From positions 1 to 64,000 of the forward strand of contig NZ_WSZK01000036.1 of assembly GCF_009791395.1 (NCBI RefSeq): a DNA stretch of 64,000 nt, written 5' to 3'. The position numbers were made by a program, and so were the translations under genes. This DNA is from Halomarina oriensis (GTDB lineage: Archaea > Halobacteriota > Halobacteria > Halobacteriales > Haloarculaceae). The notes beneath the pieces are model-generated. The model was not told the DNA's origin. It did not search any database and saw only the letters and a list, made by a program, of their open reading frames with translations. Position 1 is the stretch's first letter, and each line of letters opens with the position of its first letter. Shown piece by piece: positions 1 through 8,381 of the stretch.

Positions 1-572
1 TTTTCTCGCCGGAGCCTCTGAGCTGCCGAATACGAGCGTGCGTCTATGTCATGACGCAGCAACGATGCCTGAATGGCCGACTCGGTCACTGAGCATAGTT
101 CAGCGAGTTCTCCTTTAGAGAGACCTTCTCCATGATACTTCTCGCGCAGAAACGATTCGTCACGATATCGGAGGTCGGCGTCAGGGTCGTCTGGAAGGCG
201 AGAAGGCCGGCGCTCGATTCCATGCAGCTCCATCCGATGATGGACTGCGAGATACGAACAGCCGATATGGTCGGCAATCTGCTGGATCGTCCACTCTCGG
301 TCGTGGTACCACTCATTGAGCTTGGGCTTGGGTATCTCATACTCGAACCGAGAGGTCGTGATGTCATGCTTTTTAAACCATGTTTTCACAGTTGTCCGGG
401 AGCAATCCAAATCAGAGGCTATCTCTTTTTGAGTGCGATTGTGGTCTTTGTAGAGGTGAACGAGCGTTTTCCGTTCACGGTAGAGCTTTTCGTCCGCCGG
501 GAGATTCGAGCACAGTGGACATTGAGGTTGGGGCTCGGAACGACTAAACTCGTTGAGAGTCGATTGTAACAC
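1..572 (-). CDS. Partial gene: multi-HTH DNA-binding protein, cut by window edge
   Basis: The frame runs leftward from a GTG at 572 and leaves the window without a stop, so the C-terminus is unseen (190 residues visible). An in-frame TGA just upstream of the GTG limits the start. A CPLC pair sits at residues 18-21. Three helix-turn-helix-like segments follow, at about 46-69 (RTQKEIASDLDCSRTTV), 94-117 and 150-174. Proteins of this build are DNA-binding and may carry an HNH or similar nuclease further on; that part lies outside the window, so a homing nuclease is only a guess. The DNA is clearly richer in A and T than the neighbouring genes, which suggests transfer. Confidence 0.75.
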   Translation of the reverse strand, partial: MLQSTLNEFSRSEPQPQCPLCSNLPADEKLYRERKTLVHLYKDHNRTQKEIASDLDCSRTTVKTWFKKHDITTSRFEYEIPKPKLNEWYHDREWTIQQIADHIGCSYLAVHHRMELHGIERRPSRLPDDPDADLRYRDESFLREKYHGEGLSKGELAELCSVTESAIQASLLRHDIDARSYSAAQRLRRE

Positions 573-669
573 GCTTGGTAATCCAAGTACGGTCGGTGTT
601 CACGCACCGGCCTTTCGGCGAATCCGCACTTAGCACCAGGTATGTGGCCATCATAGGTAGGTTTGGCGG

Positions 670-2208
670 TCAGTCTCGCGCTTTCTGTGCGGCTTCGATG
701 TAATCGAAGTCGTGAGTCTTGATGGCGAGTCGGGAGGTCATCCCGTGGTCGGCGACCGAACAACAGGTGGCAATCTCTCGTGGACCCTGCCGCGGGTCGG
801 GCTGGGCCGAGGCGGCGATGCGCTCGACGAACCCGCCCGGCGGCTTGGGACTGCCCGACACGACGATGTCCGGGCCGTCCCACGGAATGACACCCGACAC
901 GTGGTGGTGTCCCATCCACGCCAGCGAGTATTCGTGAGTGATGAGCGTCGAGAGCCACTGTTGTTTCCGCTTGCTGGTTTCTGCCTGTGGCCGGCGATTC
1001 TGCCCATGTCGGAGGTGGCCCTTGAGCCGACCGTCGCGGAGCGGGAAGTTGATGTACGAACTCCCCTCCGCAAGCTCAAAGCCGACGTTCTCTAGCAGTT
1101 CATCGCCGTGTTCGCGGAGTTTGGCGACGGTGTTGCGAATCGACTTATACAGAATCAGGTCGCCATTGGCCTGCCGACTCGTCCCGCTCGCCCGGTCCTC
1201 GGCGTGGTTGCCGGGCATCCCGACGACGGTGACGCTATCGAACTGTTCGGAATAGGCTTTGACCTGTTCGATGAGCGGGTCCAACAGCATGTCGTGTTGC
1301 TCATCCAGCCACGCGTCGAGGTCCTCGAACTGCCCCTCGTACACGCCTTCCCCAGTCAGATAGTCTCCGCCCCAGAGCAGGTAGGCGTTATCGTAGTCCG
1401 CGCCGTGGTAGTCAGCGAGTTCGAGCGATTTCTCGGTGATGTACCTGACGATGTCTGCAACGACGTGTTTGTCGTAGACGTCGGTCCCATCGGGCAGGCG
1501 GACACGGTCGCCGGCGTGAATGTCGGTCAGATGCAACACCCAGTCTTCGCTACCAGGCGTGGTGTCGGTCGTGACTGTTGGCGTGTCGAGAGACTTAAAC
1601 TCCCGAACGAGTTGGTTGTGTCTCGATTGCCACCAGCGATTGGCCTTTCGCGTCCGCGTGCCGATATGTTCTGAGGAGCGGAGCGTGTGGTCGCCTTCGA
1701 TGGCGACGAGTTCGGCAGTCTCGTCGATGTAGACGTCCCAGCCATCGGCTTTCAGGCCGCGGAGGTACGCTTCGGTGACGCCGGGGCGTTCACCCAGGTC
1801 CTCGGCGAGGGCCTCGAAGCCGACGCCCTGCTGGAGTTGCCGGACGATGTAGCGCTCGCGCTCGGTGAGGGCGTCCTCGCTGGGCTCGCCCTCGACGGCG
1901 ACTCCCGAGAGGTCGGGATACTGCGGGCCGTCCTCGTCTGCCGTATCCCCGTCCTCGTCGTCGGCGACCGCGGGGGCGTCGCCCGTCGGCGGTTCTGTAT
2001 CCGCGACCCACACGCGGCGGTTGTCGTCGGTGCGGCGGATGGGGTTCGGGCCGGGCCACTTCCGATTGATACGGAAGATGTGGGACTTGACGGCGTTGGC
2101 GTCGTAGCCGTCGCCGAGCGTGTCGGCCATCGCCTGGGTCGTGTCGCCCAGGACGGCCATGACGCGGCGTTGTTTCTCGGTGAACGCGTCGGCGTCCGGC
2201 GCGGTCAT
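670..2208 (-). CDS. HTH-fused calcineurin-like metallophosphoesterase
   Basis: 512 residues. The metal-binding motifs of the calcineurin-like (Mre11/SbcD-type) phosphoesterase fold are present in order: DIH (229-231), GGD (280-282), GNH (333-335) and GHHH (433-436). The first 170 residues hold two helix-turn-helix-like segments (about 13-48 and 114-155) separated by an acidic linker. The family hydrolyses phosphodiesters with two metal ions. The DNA-binding N-terminus suggests a nucleic-acid substrate or a targeting role, which is inference. It lies downstream of the tail genes in the same direction. About 130 bases without a gene separate it from the upstream gene, so it may have its own promoter. 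Confidence 0.85.
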   Translation of the reverse strand: MTAPDADAFTEKQRRVMAVLGDTTQAMADTLGDGYDANAVKSHIFRINRKWPGPNPIRRTDDNRRVWVADTEPPTGDAPAVADDEDGDTADEDGPQYPDLSGVAVEGEPSEDALTERERYIVRQLQQGVGFEALAEDLGERPGVTEAYLRGLKADGWDVYIDETAELVAIEGDHTLRSSEHIGTRTRKANRWWQSRHNQLVREFKSLDTPTVTTDTTPGSEDWVLHLTDIHAGDRVRLPDGTDVYDKHVVADIVRYITEKSLELADYHGADYDNAYLLWGGDYLTGEGVYEGQFEDLDAWLDEQHDMLLDPLIEQVKAYSEQFDSVTVVGMPGNHAEDRASGTSRQANGDLILYKSIRNTVAKLREHGDELLENVGFELAEGSSYINFPLRDGRLKGHLRHGQNRRPQAETSKRKQQWLSTLITHEYSLAWMGHHHVSGVIPWDGPDIVVSGSPKPPGGFVERIAASAQPDPRQGPREIATCCSVADHGMTSRLAIKTHDFDYIEAAQKARD

Positions 2209-2342
2209 CGATGCATGGGGCGGGCTGTCGGGCCGTGAACGTGGTTCTGAAGGGGCATTGGAGGATTCGTGGACTCGATGGGCGATGCGCGGCGCTGTCG
2301 CTACGCCGTAGGGTGGAAACGGTGAGAAAGAGAGGAGAGGCG

Positions 2343-2963
2343 CTACTCGGCGACGTCGATAGCGTAGTGGAGTTTCTCGGTATCGACGAGGTCGTATCCG
2401 GCGAGCCTGCCTTCGTGGACCGTCTCGCCATCACGAAGGAACGTGACAGTAGCGTCGTTCTGTGCGGCGTCCTCGATGATGCCGGGTTTGAACGCACTGT
2501 TGAGGAAGAGACGGCGCTCGCCGTTGTGGGCTGGTCCTGACAGCTGAAAGTCACCGTGGCGCTCGCGGACGCCACTGCCGTTGTCGAGCCTGACGGTCGA
2601 CGCGACGCCCTCTGCGTCAGCGTCCGTGTCTGCGTCGTCGGTATCCGTGTCGGCGTCGGTCCACGCGAAGAACGTGAGTTCGAGACACGAGTCCTCGAAG
2701 CGACGGGCCGAGTGATACTCGACGTCGAACACGGTGGCGACGTCACAGAACGCGTCGGCCAGTTCGCCGCAACCCTCTGGCGGGACGGCGTAGACGGTCA
2801 CCGACGGGTACTCTGTGGTGTCGAGGAACGAGTAGGTGTACTCACACTCGGCGAAACCGGTCGCCGACAGGGCCGCTTCGATGGCGGTGAGGTGGGCGTC
2901 GAGGTCGTGGTCAGTCGGAAGGTCTACGCTTCGGGCAGAGGAAAGGGGTGAATCTGTTGTCAT
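2343..2963 (-). CDS. Hypothetical acidic protein
   Basis: 206 residues, no family recognised. A mixed alpha/beta N-terminal part (to about residue 105) is followed by a run of Asp/Thr/Ala repeats (DADTDTDDADTDADAE), then a second small domain that looks beta-rich. It follows the gene at 2989-3579 after a 25-base gap and is probably co-transcribed with it. Acidic composition and codon use match the rest of the virus. The position after the tail cluster makes a minor virion or accessory role possible, but nothing shows this directly. Confidence 0.7.
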   Translation of the reverse strand: MTTDSPLSSARSVDLPTDHDLDAHLTAIEAALSATGFAECEYTYSFLDTTEYPSVTVYAVPPEGCGELADAFCDVATVFDVEYHSARRFEDSCLELTFFAWTDADTDTDDADTDADAEGVASTVRLDNGSGVRERHGDFQLSGPAHNGERRLFLNSAFKPGIIEDAAQNDATVTFLRDGETVHEGRLAGYDLVDTEKLHYAIDVAE

Positions 2964-2988
2964 CGTGAGTTACTGTGGTTTGTAGTCG

Positions 2989-3579
2989 TTACTCGCCGTC
3001 GACCGACGGGTCGTAGGGGTACTCAGAAAGTGGCTCGTCGATGAAGCTGTACGGCGCGCCGGTGTACGCTTCGAGGTCGTTCGCCAACTCGCCGAACTCG
3101 GGGTGGTAGAAGTCGTCTCGGTCCAGCGTCTCGGCGACGATGCGCGTGTTGTGCGACGAGAGGATGCGCAGCGCCATCACGATGTGATGCCACCACTTAC
3201 CCTCGAACTGGCACGAGCGGTCTTTCCCGTAGCCGACGAACCAATCGCTCAGGCTCGTATCACCACGGAGTTTCGCGCGCTTGGCACTGCGCAAGTGCTG
3301 TTCGGGCCACGGCCCCTCGATGACCGCTGCACGCTCGACCGTGGCGACGTCGCAGGAGTTTGGAACCTCAGGGTATCGACTCCTGACGCCTTCGAGGCGA
3401 AGGTCGCCATCGCTGCCTTTGAGACGGTACTCGGTGTGGCCAGTCACGAATCGGTCGCCGTCAATCCGGACTAGCGGGCCGATGCGAGTGCCGCCGGGCG
3501 TTGTCACGCGCAGCGGGGCGTTCGTGTCGAAGTCGCTCCGAGAGGGGTCTGGAGTGGATTCAGCGGTCAAGAGCGTCAC
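2989..3579 (-). CDS. Hypothetical protein
   Basis: 196 residues, unrecognised. The first 65 residues look beta-rich, with many Gly/Asp turns. The C-terminal half is richer in aromatic residues (WFVGYGKD, KWWHHIVMAL). Its start lies inside the end of the upstream zinc-ribbon gene (20-base overlap), so the two are translationally linked. Confidence 0.7.
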   Translation of the reverse strand: MTLLTAESTPDPSRSDFDTNAPLRVTTPGGTRIGPLVRIDGDRFVTGHTEYRLKGSDGDLRLEGVRSRYPEVPNSCDVATVERAAVIEGPWPEQHLRSAKRAKLRGDTSLSDWFVGYGKDRSCQFEGKWWHHIVMALRILSSHNTRIVAETLDRDDFYHPEFGELANDLEAYTGAPYSFIDEPLSEYPYDPSVDGE

Positions 3580-3736
3580 CCCACCGAATCGTTACCTCTG
3601 CCTCCTGCCCACAGTTCGGGCATACCCATCCGCCGAGCGACCCACGTTCCATTACCTGCCCGCTGACTTTGCACGAACAGATGAGGTTGTCAACAGACAC
3701 CTCGTGCGAAACCCCCTGCGAGGATTCCCCGCTCAT
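3560..3736 (-). CDS. Small zinc-ribbon protein
   Basis: 58 residues from an ATG that overlaps the upstream stop as ATGA. Two cysteine pairs (CSC near residue 20 and CPNC near residue 39) make a treble-clef or ribbon-type zinc site. A longer start at 3766 would run into the upstream gene and is less likely. Role unknown; such ribbons often bind nucleic acid or a partner protein. Confidence 0.7.
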   Translation of the reverse strand: MSGESSQGVSHEVSVDNLICSCKVSGQVMERGSLGGWVCPNCGQEAEVTIRWGDALDR

Positions 3737-4116
3737 TGCCACTCCCCGTGCATGATTCGGTTCCACGCGCTCTGGATGTCCTGCCGTAGTTCGTCCTCTT
3801 CGGAGTGAGTCCCATAGCCGCAGTCACGGCACTCGATATGGTCCGAGAAGCCCCAGTCACGAGCGCCACACTCGGGACATTTCGGTTGCTGAACGTCGCT
3901 CCGGCGCGTGAGTTCGTTCCACAGGTCCGCGAGCCGGTCCGATTCCTCGTCGGATATCGACATGGCGACCGATTCCTCGTCGGATATCGACATGGCGACC
4001 GATTCCTCGTCGGATATCGACATGGCGACCGATTCCTCGCGGAGGTCGGCATACTCACGCTGGAGTGCCTCGTCACTCATCTGGTCGACGTCTTGGGACG
4101 CCGTCTCCTGAGCCAT
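3733..4116 (-). CDS. Zinc-ribbon protein with three 10-residue repeats
   Basis: 127 residues. Residues about 28-57 are three exact copies of a ten-residue unit (ESVAMSISDE). A zinc ribbon follows (CPECG...CRDCG, about 80-101). The start is supported by a promoter box 21 bases upstream, which implies a leaderless mRNA. The exact DNA identity of the repeats points to recent duplication. The repeat looks like an acidic helical spacer; its function is unknown. Confidence 0.8.
   Translation of the reverse strand: MAQETASQDVDQMSDEALQREYADLREESVAMSISDEESVAMSISDEESVAMSISDEESDRLADLWNELTRRSDVQQPKCPECGARDWGFSDHIECRDCGYGTHSEEDELRQDIQSAWNRIMHGEWQ
3941..4030 (+). repeat. Three exact 30-base tandem repeats
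   Basis: Three identical 30-base units (3941-3970, 3971-4000, 4001-4030), with nine more bases of a fourth copy. The unit length keeps the reading frame of the gene around it, so copy number can change without breaking the protein. Confidence 0.95.
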
Positions 4117-4137
4117 ACTACCACTCCCGACTATCGC

Positions 4138-4150
4138 CTCTTGAGTAGGG
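4138..4150 (-). promoter_or_regulatory. Promoter box (P-box), site 1
   Basis: Sense sequence CCCTACTCAAGAG, followed by 21 bases and then the ATG at 4116. It has the same core and spacing as the boxes at 12494, 37988, 51118 and 58727. GAGTG occurs about eight bases before the ATG, as at several other sites. Confidence 0.7.
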
Positions 4151-4152
4151 GT

Positions 4153-4599
4153 TCAGGACCACGCGTCTTCGGCAGCCTTGCGGATGGCCTCGGTGTCGTC
4201 GATTTCGTCGATGTACTCCTCGACACGCGCCCACGTCAGCGCCTCGATAGCCAACAGCGAGGCCTGCCACGGCGTGAGTTGCTCGATGACCTCGGAGATC
4301 GGCGCGGGGTCGTCGACGAGGATGGCGAGCGCGCGGCGACAGAGCACCTCGAAATCCGCCGTCGCAGTGATGAGTTGCTGGGCGTCCTGATACGTCTCGG
4401 GGTCAGAAAACCGGAAGCGGACGCCGAAGAGGATGCAGTCGACACGGCGGTGCGCCCCGAGAGTCGAGAGGTCCTGACTGGTGTGGTCGAACTCCTCGTC
4501 GGGTGCGACGTACTGGGGGCCACGCGCCTCGTAGCCCACGGCGTTCTCATAGCGCGGCTCGGTCTGGTCGGGGTCGACGGTGAACTCGGGGTCAGACAC
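4153..4599 (-). CDS. Hypothetical protein
   Basis: 148 residues, unrecognised. An N-terminal segment with many Asp and Glu is followed by a part predicted to be helical (residues 65-148). The segment GVRFRFSDPET resembles GIRFRFSAEG in the chaperone-like gene at 5158-6405. Both sit in the same operon downstream of the tail tube, so a shared tail-assembly partner is possible. It overlaps the upstream gene by 8 bases. Confidence 0.7.
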   Translation of the reverse strand: MSDPEFTVDPDQTEPRYENAVGYEARGPQYVAPDEEFDHTSQDLSTLGAHRRVDCILFGVRFRFSDPETYQDAQQLITATADFEVLCRRALAILVDDPAPISEVIEQLTPWQASLLAIEALTWARVEEYIDEIDDTEAIRKAAEDAWS

Positions 4600-4936
4600 G
4601 AGTCGGGAAGACGGTGAAGACGAGCCTGTCGTCGTCCGAGGACTGTTCCCAGCGGACGCTCGTCACACCGCCGATTGCGCCGTCGAGAAACCCATGCCAC
4701 GCGTCGATGTCGCCGGTTGTAGCGGGCGTCAGCGTGACGACGAGGCCCTCGGTGGAGAGCTCTGCCGACAGCGATTGACTATCTGGGATGTCAGGTGCGG
4801 CCGGGTGCTCGCGGGCCTCTTCGATGAAGCGGCCGAGGTTGACGTCGGCTGCTGACCACTCCCCAACCTCTGCGATAGCCGCTGGGTCGGTCACGATGCT
4901 TGATGAGCCTGCAGGATACGTTTCTGCGAAATTCAT
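4592..4936 (-). CDS. Hypothetical protein downstream of tail chaperone genes
   Basis: 114 residues, no family recognised. Alpha/beta pattern with a C-terminal beta hairpin (VRWEQSSDDDRLVFTVFPT). The start at 4936 lies 9 bases after the stop of the preceding frame. The position just after the chaperone pair suggests a tail-assembly or virion role, by context only. Confidence 0.7.
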   Translation of the reverse strand: MNFAETYPAGSSSIVTDPAAIAEVGEWSAADVNLGRFIEEAREHPAAPDIPDSQSLSAELSTEGLVVTLTPATTGDIDAWHGFLDGAIGGVTSVRWEQSSDDDRLVFTVFPTRV

Positions 4937-4945
4937 TGTGCTGGG

Positions 4946-5157
4946 TTACTGATTGCTCGACAGCGAATCGGGGTCGGCTTTCATCTTCGAGCCGTGGCCC
5001 TTCGCTTCGGATTTGGCCTGTTGGCGGGCGTCGTCCGCTCGCTTGGCGCGGACGGCCACCCACGTCTCGCGTTTCTTCCAGTCGGACCACTCGCGGACCT
5101 CGCCGAAGCCATACACCTCGTCGGGGTCCGCACCGTACGCCTCGGCGAGTTCGTCGC
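4946..5157 (-). CDS. Tail assembly chaperone extension, probably made by -1 frameshift
   Basis: About 71 codons that read well as haloviral protein (SDELAEAYGADPDEVYGF, then a basic Lys/Arg/Ala helix), in the -1 frame of the gene ending at 5158. There is no good start at the junction: the first codons after the stop of the long frame are GTA, AGC, GAC. The only internal candidate is a GTG about 15 codons in. In tailed viruses the two chaperone genes between tube and tape measure are commonly joined by programmed frameshift, and the position right after tube and sheath fits. No classic slippery heptamer is obvious (the stretch before the stop is CCACCACCCGGCGGGC), so the mechanism is inferred from frame and context. 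Confidence 0.6.
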
Positions 5158-6405
5158 TTACCTGCGCCCGCCGGGTGGTGGCGAATCGTCGACAGTGAGT
5201 GTAAACCCCGAGACGTAGTCGTTGAGGTACTGCAGGGCAGCGCCGAACAGTTGGCCTTTGACCGTATCGTGAAAGCCCAGCCACTGCTCACGGGCGATGT
5301 TCGGGTAATCCTGGCCATCGGGGTTGTGACCGGGATAGAGGACCTGCGTGACGAGACGGAACATCACCTCGTTGATGTCCTCGTCGGCCGCCTCGGGGTC
5401 GATGCGGCCGTTCTCGTCGAAGACGCGCTCGCCGAGGTCCTGGCTATCCTGCTGAAGTTCGTCGATGGCTGTGTCCTCGTCTGCGCCCTCCGCCGAAAAT
5501 CGAAAGCGAATCCCTCGCACTTCCGAGTAGGCAATCGGCGGGGCGTCTTCGAGGACCGAGAGGTCCGGCGCGTCATCGGTGGCCGTGGGTGTGTCGCCAG
5601 CCTCGGAGACACCGTGGTCGCTCTGTGACGCACGGTCCGTGTGTGCATCGGCTGTCTCGTGTGACGTGTGTGCTTCGCGGTCCGCGGGGATGTCGGTGGC
5701 GTCGGGGCTGGCGTCACCGCTCGGTGGGTCGGCCGCCTCGCCGTCGCCCGTGTCGTCGAACATGCCGTCCAAGTGGTCCTCGAACTCCGCGTCCGAGAGG
5801 TCGCCACTGCTGTGGGCGGCCTTCAACTCGCCCAACAGGGCGTCGAACTGCGCCTCGAACTCCTCGTCAGACAGCGCCCCGGCGACGTACTGCTGGCGCA
5901 GGGCCGAGAGGGCAGCCTCGGGTGACTCGTGTTCATCGAGGAGTGCCTGTGTCTCGTGGTTCGTGTGTGCATCGGGTGACTCGTGGGCCACAGATTCCTC
6001 GCCGGCCTGCTGGGCCGCGGCGTCCCCGACGTACTCGGTGTCTTCGCGCAACACCTCGGAGGGCTGGTCGACCTCGTTGTCCTCCGATTCGATGCGCGCT
6101 CGCAGGTCATCGTCTAGTCCTTCGAGAAACGACTCCGGTGGGTTCGACGGGCTGGTGGGTTCGGCCTGCTCGCGGACGTGGGCAGGCGCGTTCTCGATAG
6201 ACGAGCGAACGATTCGCTCGCCATCGTCGGCGTTGGGGTCGGTATCAGACTCGTGGTCGCCACTGGCGGTCGCGCCGTCGGCGGCGTGGGCCGGTCGGCC
6301 GGTTGATTCGAGTGTCTCCGTGTCGGCGGACGCTCGCTCCGTCCGCTCGTCGTCGGTTGGTGACTCGCTACCGTCGTCGGTCGGTGAGGGGCTATCGGAG
6401 GGCAT
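5158..6405 (-). CDS. Long acidic protein, tail assembly chaperone-like (gpG position)
   Basis: 415 residues from the ATG at 6405. The first 280 or so are low-complexity and rich in Asp, Glu, Ser, Thr, Ala and His, with repeated ESPDAHTNHET-like stretches and a duplicated helical unit (ALSDEEFEAQFDALL and DLSDAEFEDHLDGMF). The C-terminal 120 residues form a compact domain (FRLVTQVLYPGHNPDGQD, GAALQYLNDYVSGF). The gene lies between the tail tube and a -1 frame extension, which is the usual place of the G/GT chaperones. The length and acidic head are unusual for that family, so the call rests on position and frame arrangement. Confidence 0.65.
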   Translation of the reverse strand: MPSDSPSPTDDGSESPTDDERTERASADTETLESTGRPAHAADGATASGDHESDTDPNADDGERIVRSSIENAPAHVREQAEPTSPSNPPESFLEGLDDDLRARIESEDNEVDQPSEVLREDTEYVGDAAAQQAGEESVAHESPDAHTNHETQALLDEHESPEAALSALRQQYVAGALSDEEFEAQFDALLGELKAAHSSGDLSDAEFEDHLDGMFDDTGDGEAADPPSGDASPDATDIPADREAHTSHETADAHTDRASQSDHGVSEAGDTPTATDDAPDLSVLEDAPPIAYSEVRGIRFRFSAEGADEDTAIDELQQDSQDLGERVFDENGRIDPEAADEDINEVMFRLVTQVLYPGHNPDGQDYPNIAREQWLGFHDTVKGQLFGAALQYLNDYVSGFTLTVDDSPPPGGRR

Positions 6406-6426
6406 TGTGTATGGAATGTGACGCGT

Positions 6427-6462
6427 GGCCCACAACCGTGGGCCGATGCACCGAGAAGGTGC
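6427..6462 (-). terminator. Tandem hairpins after tail tube gene
   Basis: Two stems lie back to back in the 108-base gap between tube and chaperone: GGCCCAC/GTGGGCC with an AACC loop (6427-6444) and GCACC/GGTGC (6448-6462). They could attenuate transcription or protect the tube mRNA end, which would allow high tube and sheath expression relative to the chaperone. No T-run follows. Confidence 0.4.
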
Positions 6463-6513
6463 GTATTGAAAGGAACGTGAACGTGAACGGTGAACAGCCG
6501 GTGTTCGCGGGCG

Positions 6514-6924
6514 TTAGGAGTAGTCGTAGCCGTTGATCGTGGCCTCGAACTCCGGGACGCCCGTCGGGGACACGCCGGTGTGTTCCCAGTCGTCGACCAT
6601 GCAGTAGAGCAGGGTCGTCGGCTCCATCCCAGCGTCGTCGCTGGGCTTGAAGTTGACGTCGAACTCGACGTCGTCCGCACAGAGTTGCTTGAACGTCTCC
6701 GTCGACACGGACGTCACGTAGACGGTGACGCTCGCTTCGACACGCGGGACGCCGGGGTCGGTGATGGCGTTGCGGTCGACCGTGTCCTCACGGGTGCGGT
6801 CTTTCTCACCCGACACCGACATCTCCGCGACGTCGGCGATGGCTGTGCCACCGACGATGATGGCACTCGTGGTCGGGTCGTACTGTTTCGATTCCTGGAC
6901 TCCGCCGTCTCTGTAGGCTACCAT
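6514..6924 (-). CDS. Tail tube protein
   Basis: 136 residues, beta-rich, with many short hydrophobic strands (VEASVTVYVTSVSTETF, PEFEATINGYDYS). This size and pattern are typical of inner tail tube proteins of contractile tails, and the gene directly follows the sheath gene, as usual. The ATG at 6924 is preceded directly by CCCCTATTCATG-like sequence, also seen before the sheath start. The monomers stack to make the tube through which DNA passes. Confidence 0.85.
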   Translation of the reverse strand: MVAYRDGGVQESKQYDPTTSAIIVGGTAIADVAEMSVSGEKDRTREDTVDRNAITDPGVPRVEASVTVYVTSVSTETFKQLCADDVEFDVNFKPSDDAGMEPTTLLYCMVDDWEHTGVSPTGVPEFEATINGYDYS

Positions 6925-7007
6925 GAATAGGGGAGGGTGGAGGGCTAAGGGTGGTGATCGTCAGACGATGCTCGGCTCGGTTCGGCGAGGATGAGGGACG
7001 CCGGCGC

Positions 7008-8381
7008 TCAGGCCGTCGTCCGGATGTCCAGCGAGAAGCGATGGACGTCGCCGTTGACGCGGTAGCTGACGGGGATGACCCCCCAGATACGGTTGGCGCG
7101 GTCGCTCGCGTCCAGCGTCTCGGCGGCGGGCACCTGGACGTCCAGGTCCGAGTAGGGGCCGAGGTCGTACTCGTACTCGCGCAGGGCACTGCCCAGCGCG
7201 TTGTCGATCATCTGCTGCCCGGTCGCGTTGAACGGGATGCGCTCGCGTTTGAGCAGGCTGATGAGCGCACGGCGCGCCTCGGTGACGACGAGCCCCTCCG
7301 TCCGGCGGATGTCGAGGTACTTGTAGCTCGACCCGTGGCCGAGCGTCGTCAGGTCGTTCGAGAGGACGAGCGACCCGTCGGCGAAGTCCAGTGCGTTCAT
7401 CGCACCGGCGTGTTCGAGACCGGCATCCGATTTGCCGCCCTCGATAGTGCCCGTCGTCTCGGGGTCGCCGACGATGTTCGCGGGGTTGGTCCAGCCCTGC
7501 GTGTTCAGGCCGGGGAAGCCCGTCGCGTGATAGCTCGGGTCTGCCCAGACCTTCTTCGTGGCGTAGAGCCCGGCGACGAACGCGGCGACGTCGTCGTCGG
7601 ACTTGTGGGCCGTCACCGAGAAGTCGCCGCTCTGGACGTACGCTGCGACGTCCTGGGCGGCGGTGAGCGCCTCGGACTCGGTGGCGTAGTCGGCGAAGTT
7701 TACAGAGGCGGCCGTGGTGTGGACGTAGTCGCCCGACCCCCACTGGACCACCTCGTCGAGGTCGCCGACGTACTTCGCGTCCGCCCGGACGTCGGCGAGC
7801 GTTGCGAGGTCGAGTTCCGTCGGGTTGAGTTGGGCGAACGCACTCGTCCAGTCCAGGTGGGTGTAGGTCACCTCGATGCCCGTACCCGTCCCGCTGGAGG
7901 TTTCGCCGGTGACCACCTCGCCAGTGTCGTAGTTGACGAAGGCTTCGGTGGACTCGGGCGTGGCGTCGGCGTCGGGCGGGGAGTCGGTCACTGCGGTGAC
8001 CGTGTCGAGGTCGGTGCCGTCGATGCTCACCTGCGCGGTGACGTGACCCGCCATGGGCGTGTTCTGAACCGAGCCGGACGAAACCGACGACGTGTCGGAG
8101 TCGCCGATGACCTCCGTCGTTTCGGTGGCTTCGACGACGATGACCGACCACTCGGCGACGCCCATGGCGTCGAGCGCCTGGGAGGCGACGTGCGCGTCCG
8201 ACCCGTCGCCGACGTCGGCGGCCACGTCGGAGGGGCGGCGGTAGGTCTTCTTCTGGTTGTAGTCGATGTCGCCGGGAGGCGAGGACGATGCACGGGCGAA
8301 GACGATAACGTCGTTAAACGTTTCCTGGGGGACGGACGCCGTCGCCGTACTGAGTTGAACGAGGACTCTGCTCGAAGGCAT
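7008..8381 (-). CDS. Tail sheath protein
   Basis: 457 residues from the ATG at 8381. The C-terminal third has the conserved sheath region: GLVVTEARRALISLLKR, then FNATGQQMIDNALGSAL, ending in a beta domain. The middle part holds an alpha/beta subdomain with DVAAFVAGLYATKK. Sheath subunits polymerise around the tube and contract on host contact, so the virion is a myovirus. It is followed by the tube gene after an 83-base gap. Upstream are 369 non-coding bases rich in hairpins, which may act as its leader. Confidence 0.9.
   Translation of the reverse strand: MPSSRVLVQLSTATASVPQETFNDVIVFARASSSPPGDIDYNQKKTYRRPSDVAADVGDGSDAHVASQALDAMGVAEWSVIVVEATETTEVIGDSDTSSVSSGSVQNTPMAGHVTAQVSIDGTDLDTVTAVTDSPPDADATPESTEAFVNYDTGEVVTGETSSGTGTGIEVTYTHLDWTSAFAQLNPTELDLATLADVRADAKYVGDLDEVVQWGSGDYVHTTAASVNFADYATESEALTAAQDVAAYVQSGDFSVTAHKSDDDVAAFVAGLYATKKVWADPSYHATGFPGLNTQGWTNPANIVGDPETTGTIEGGKSDAGLEHAGAMNALDFADGSLVLSNDLTTLGHGSSYKYLDIRRTEGLVVTEARRALISLLKRERIPFNATGQQMIDNALGSALREYEYDLGPYSDLDVQVPAAETLDASDRANRIWGVIPVSYRVNGDVHRFSLDIRTTA

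Noticed and set aside
3941-4030. CRISPR array
   Set aside because: The units are directly joined and in frame within a gene, with no spacers. No other repeat-spacer pattern was seen in the window.
5140-5200. A canonical -1 slippery heptamer
   Set aside because: No X XXY YYZ heptamer fits the junction; the frameshift is inferred only from frame order and context.
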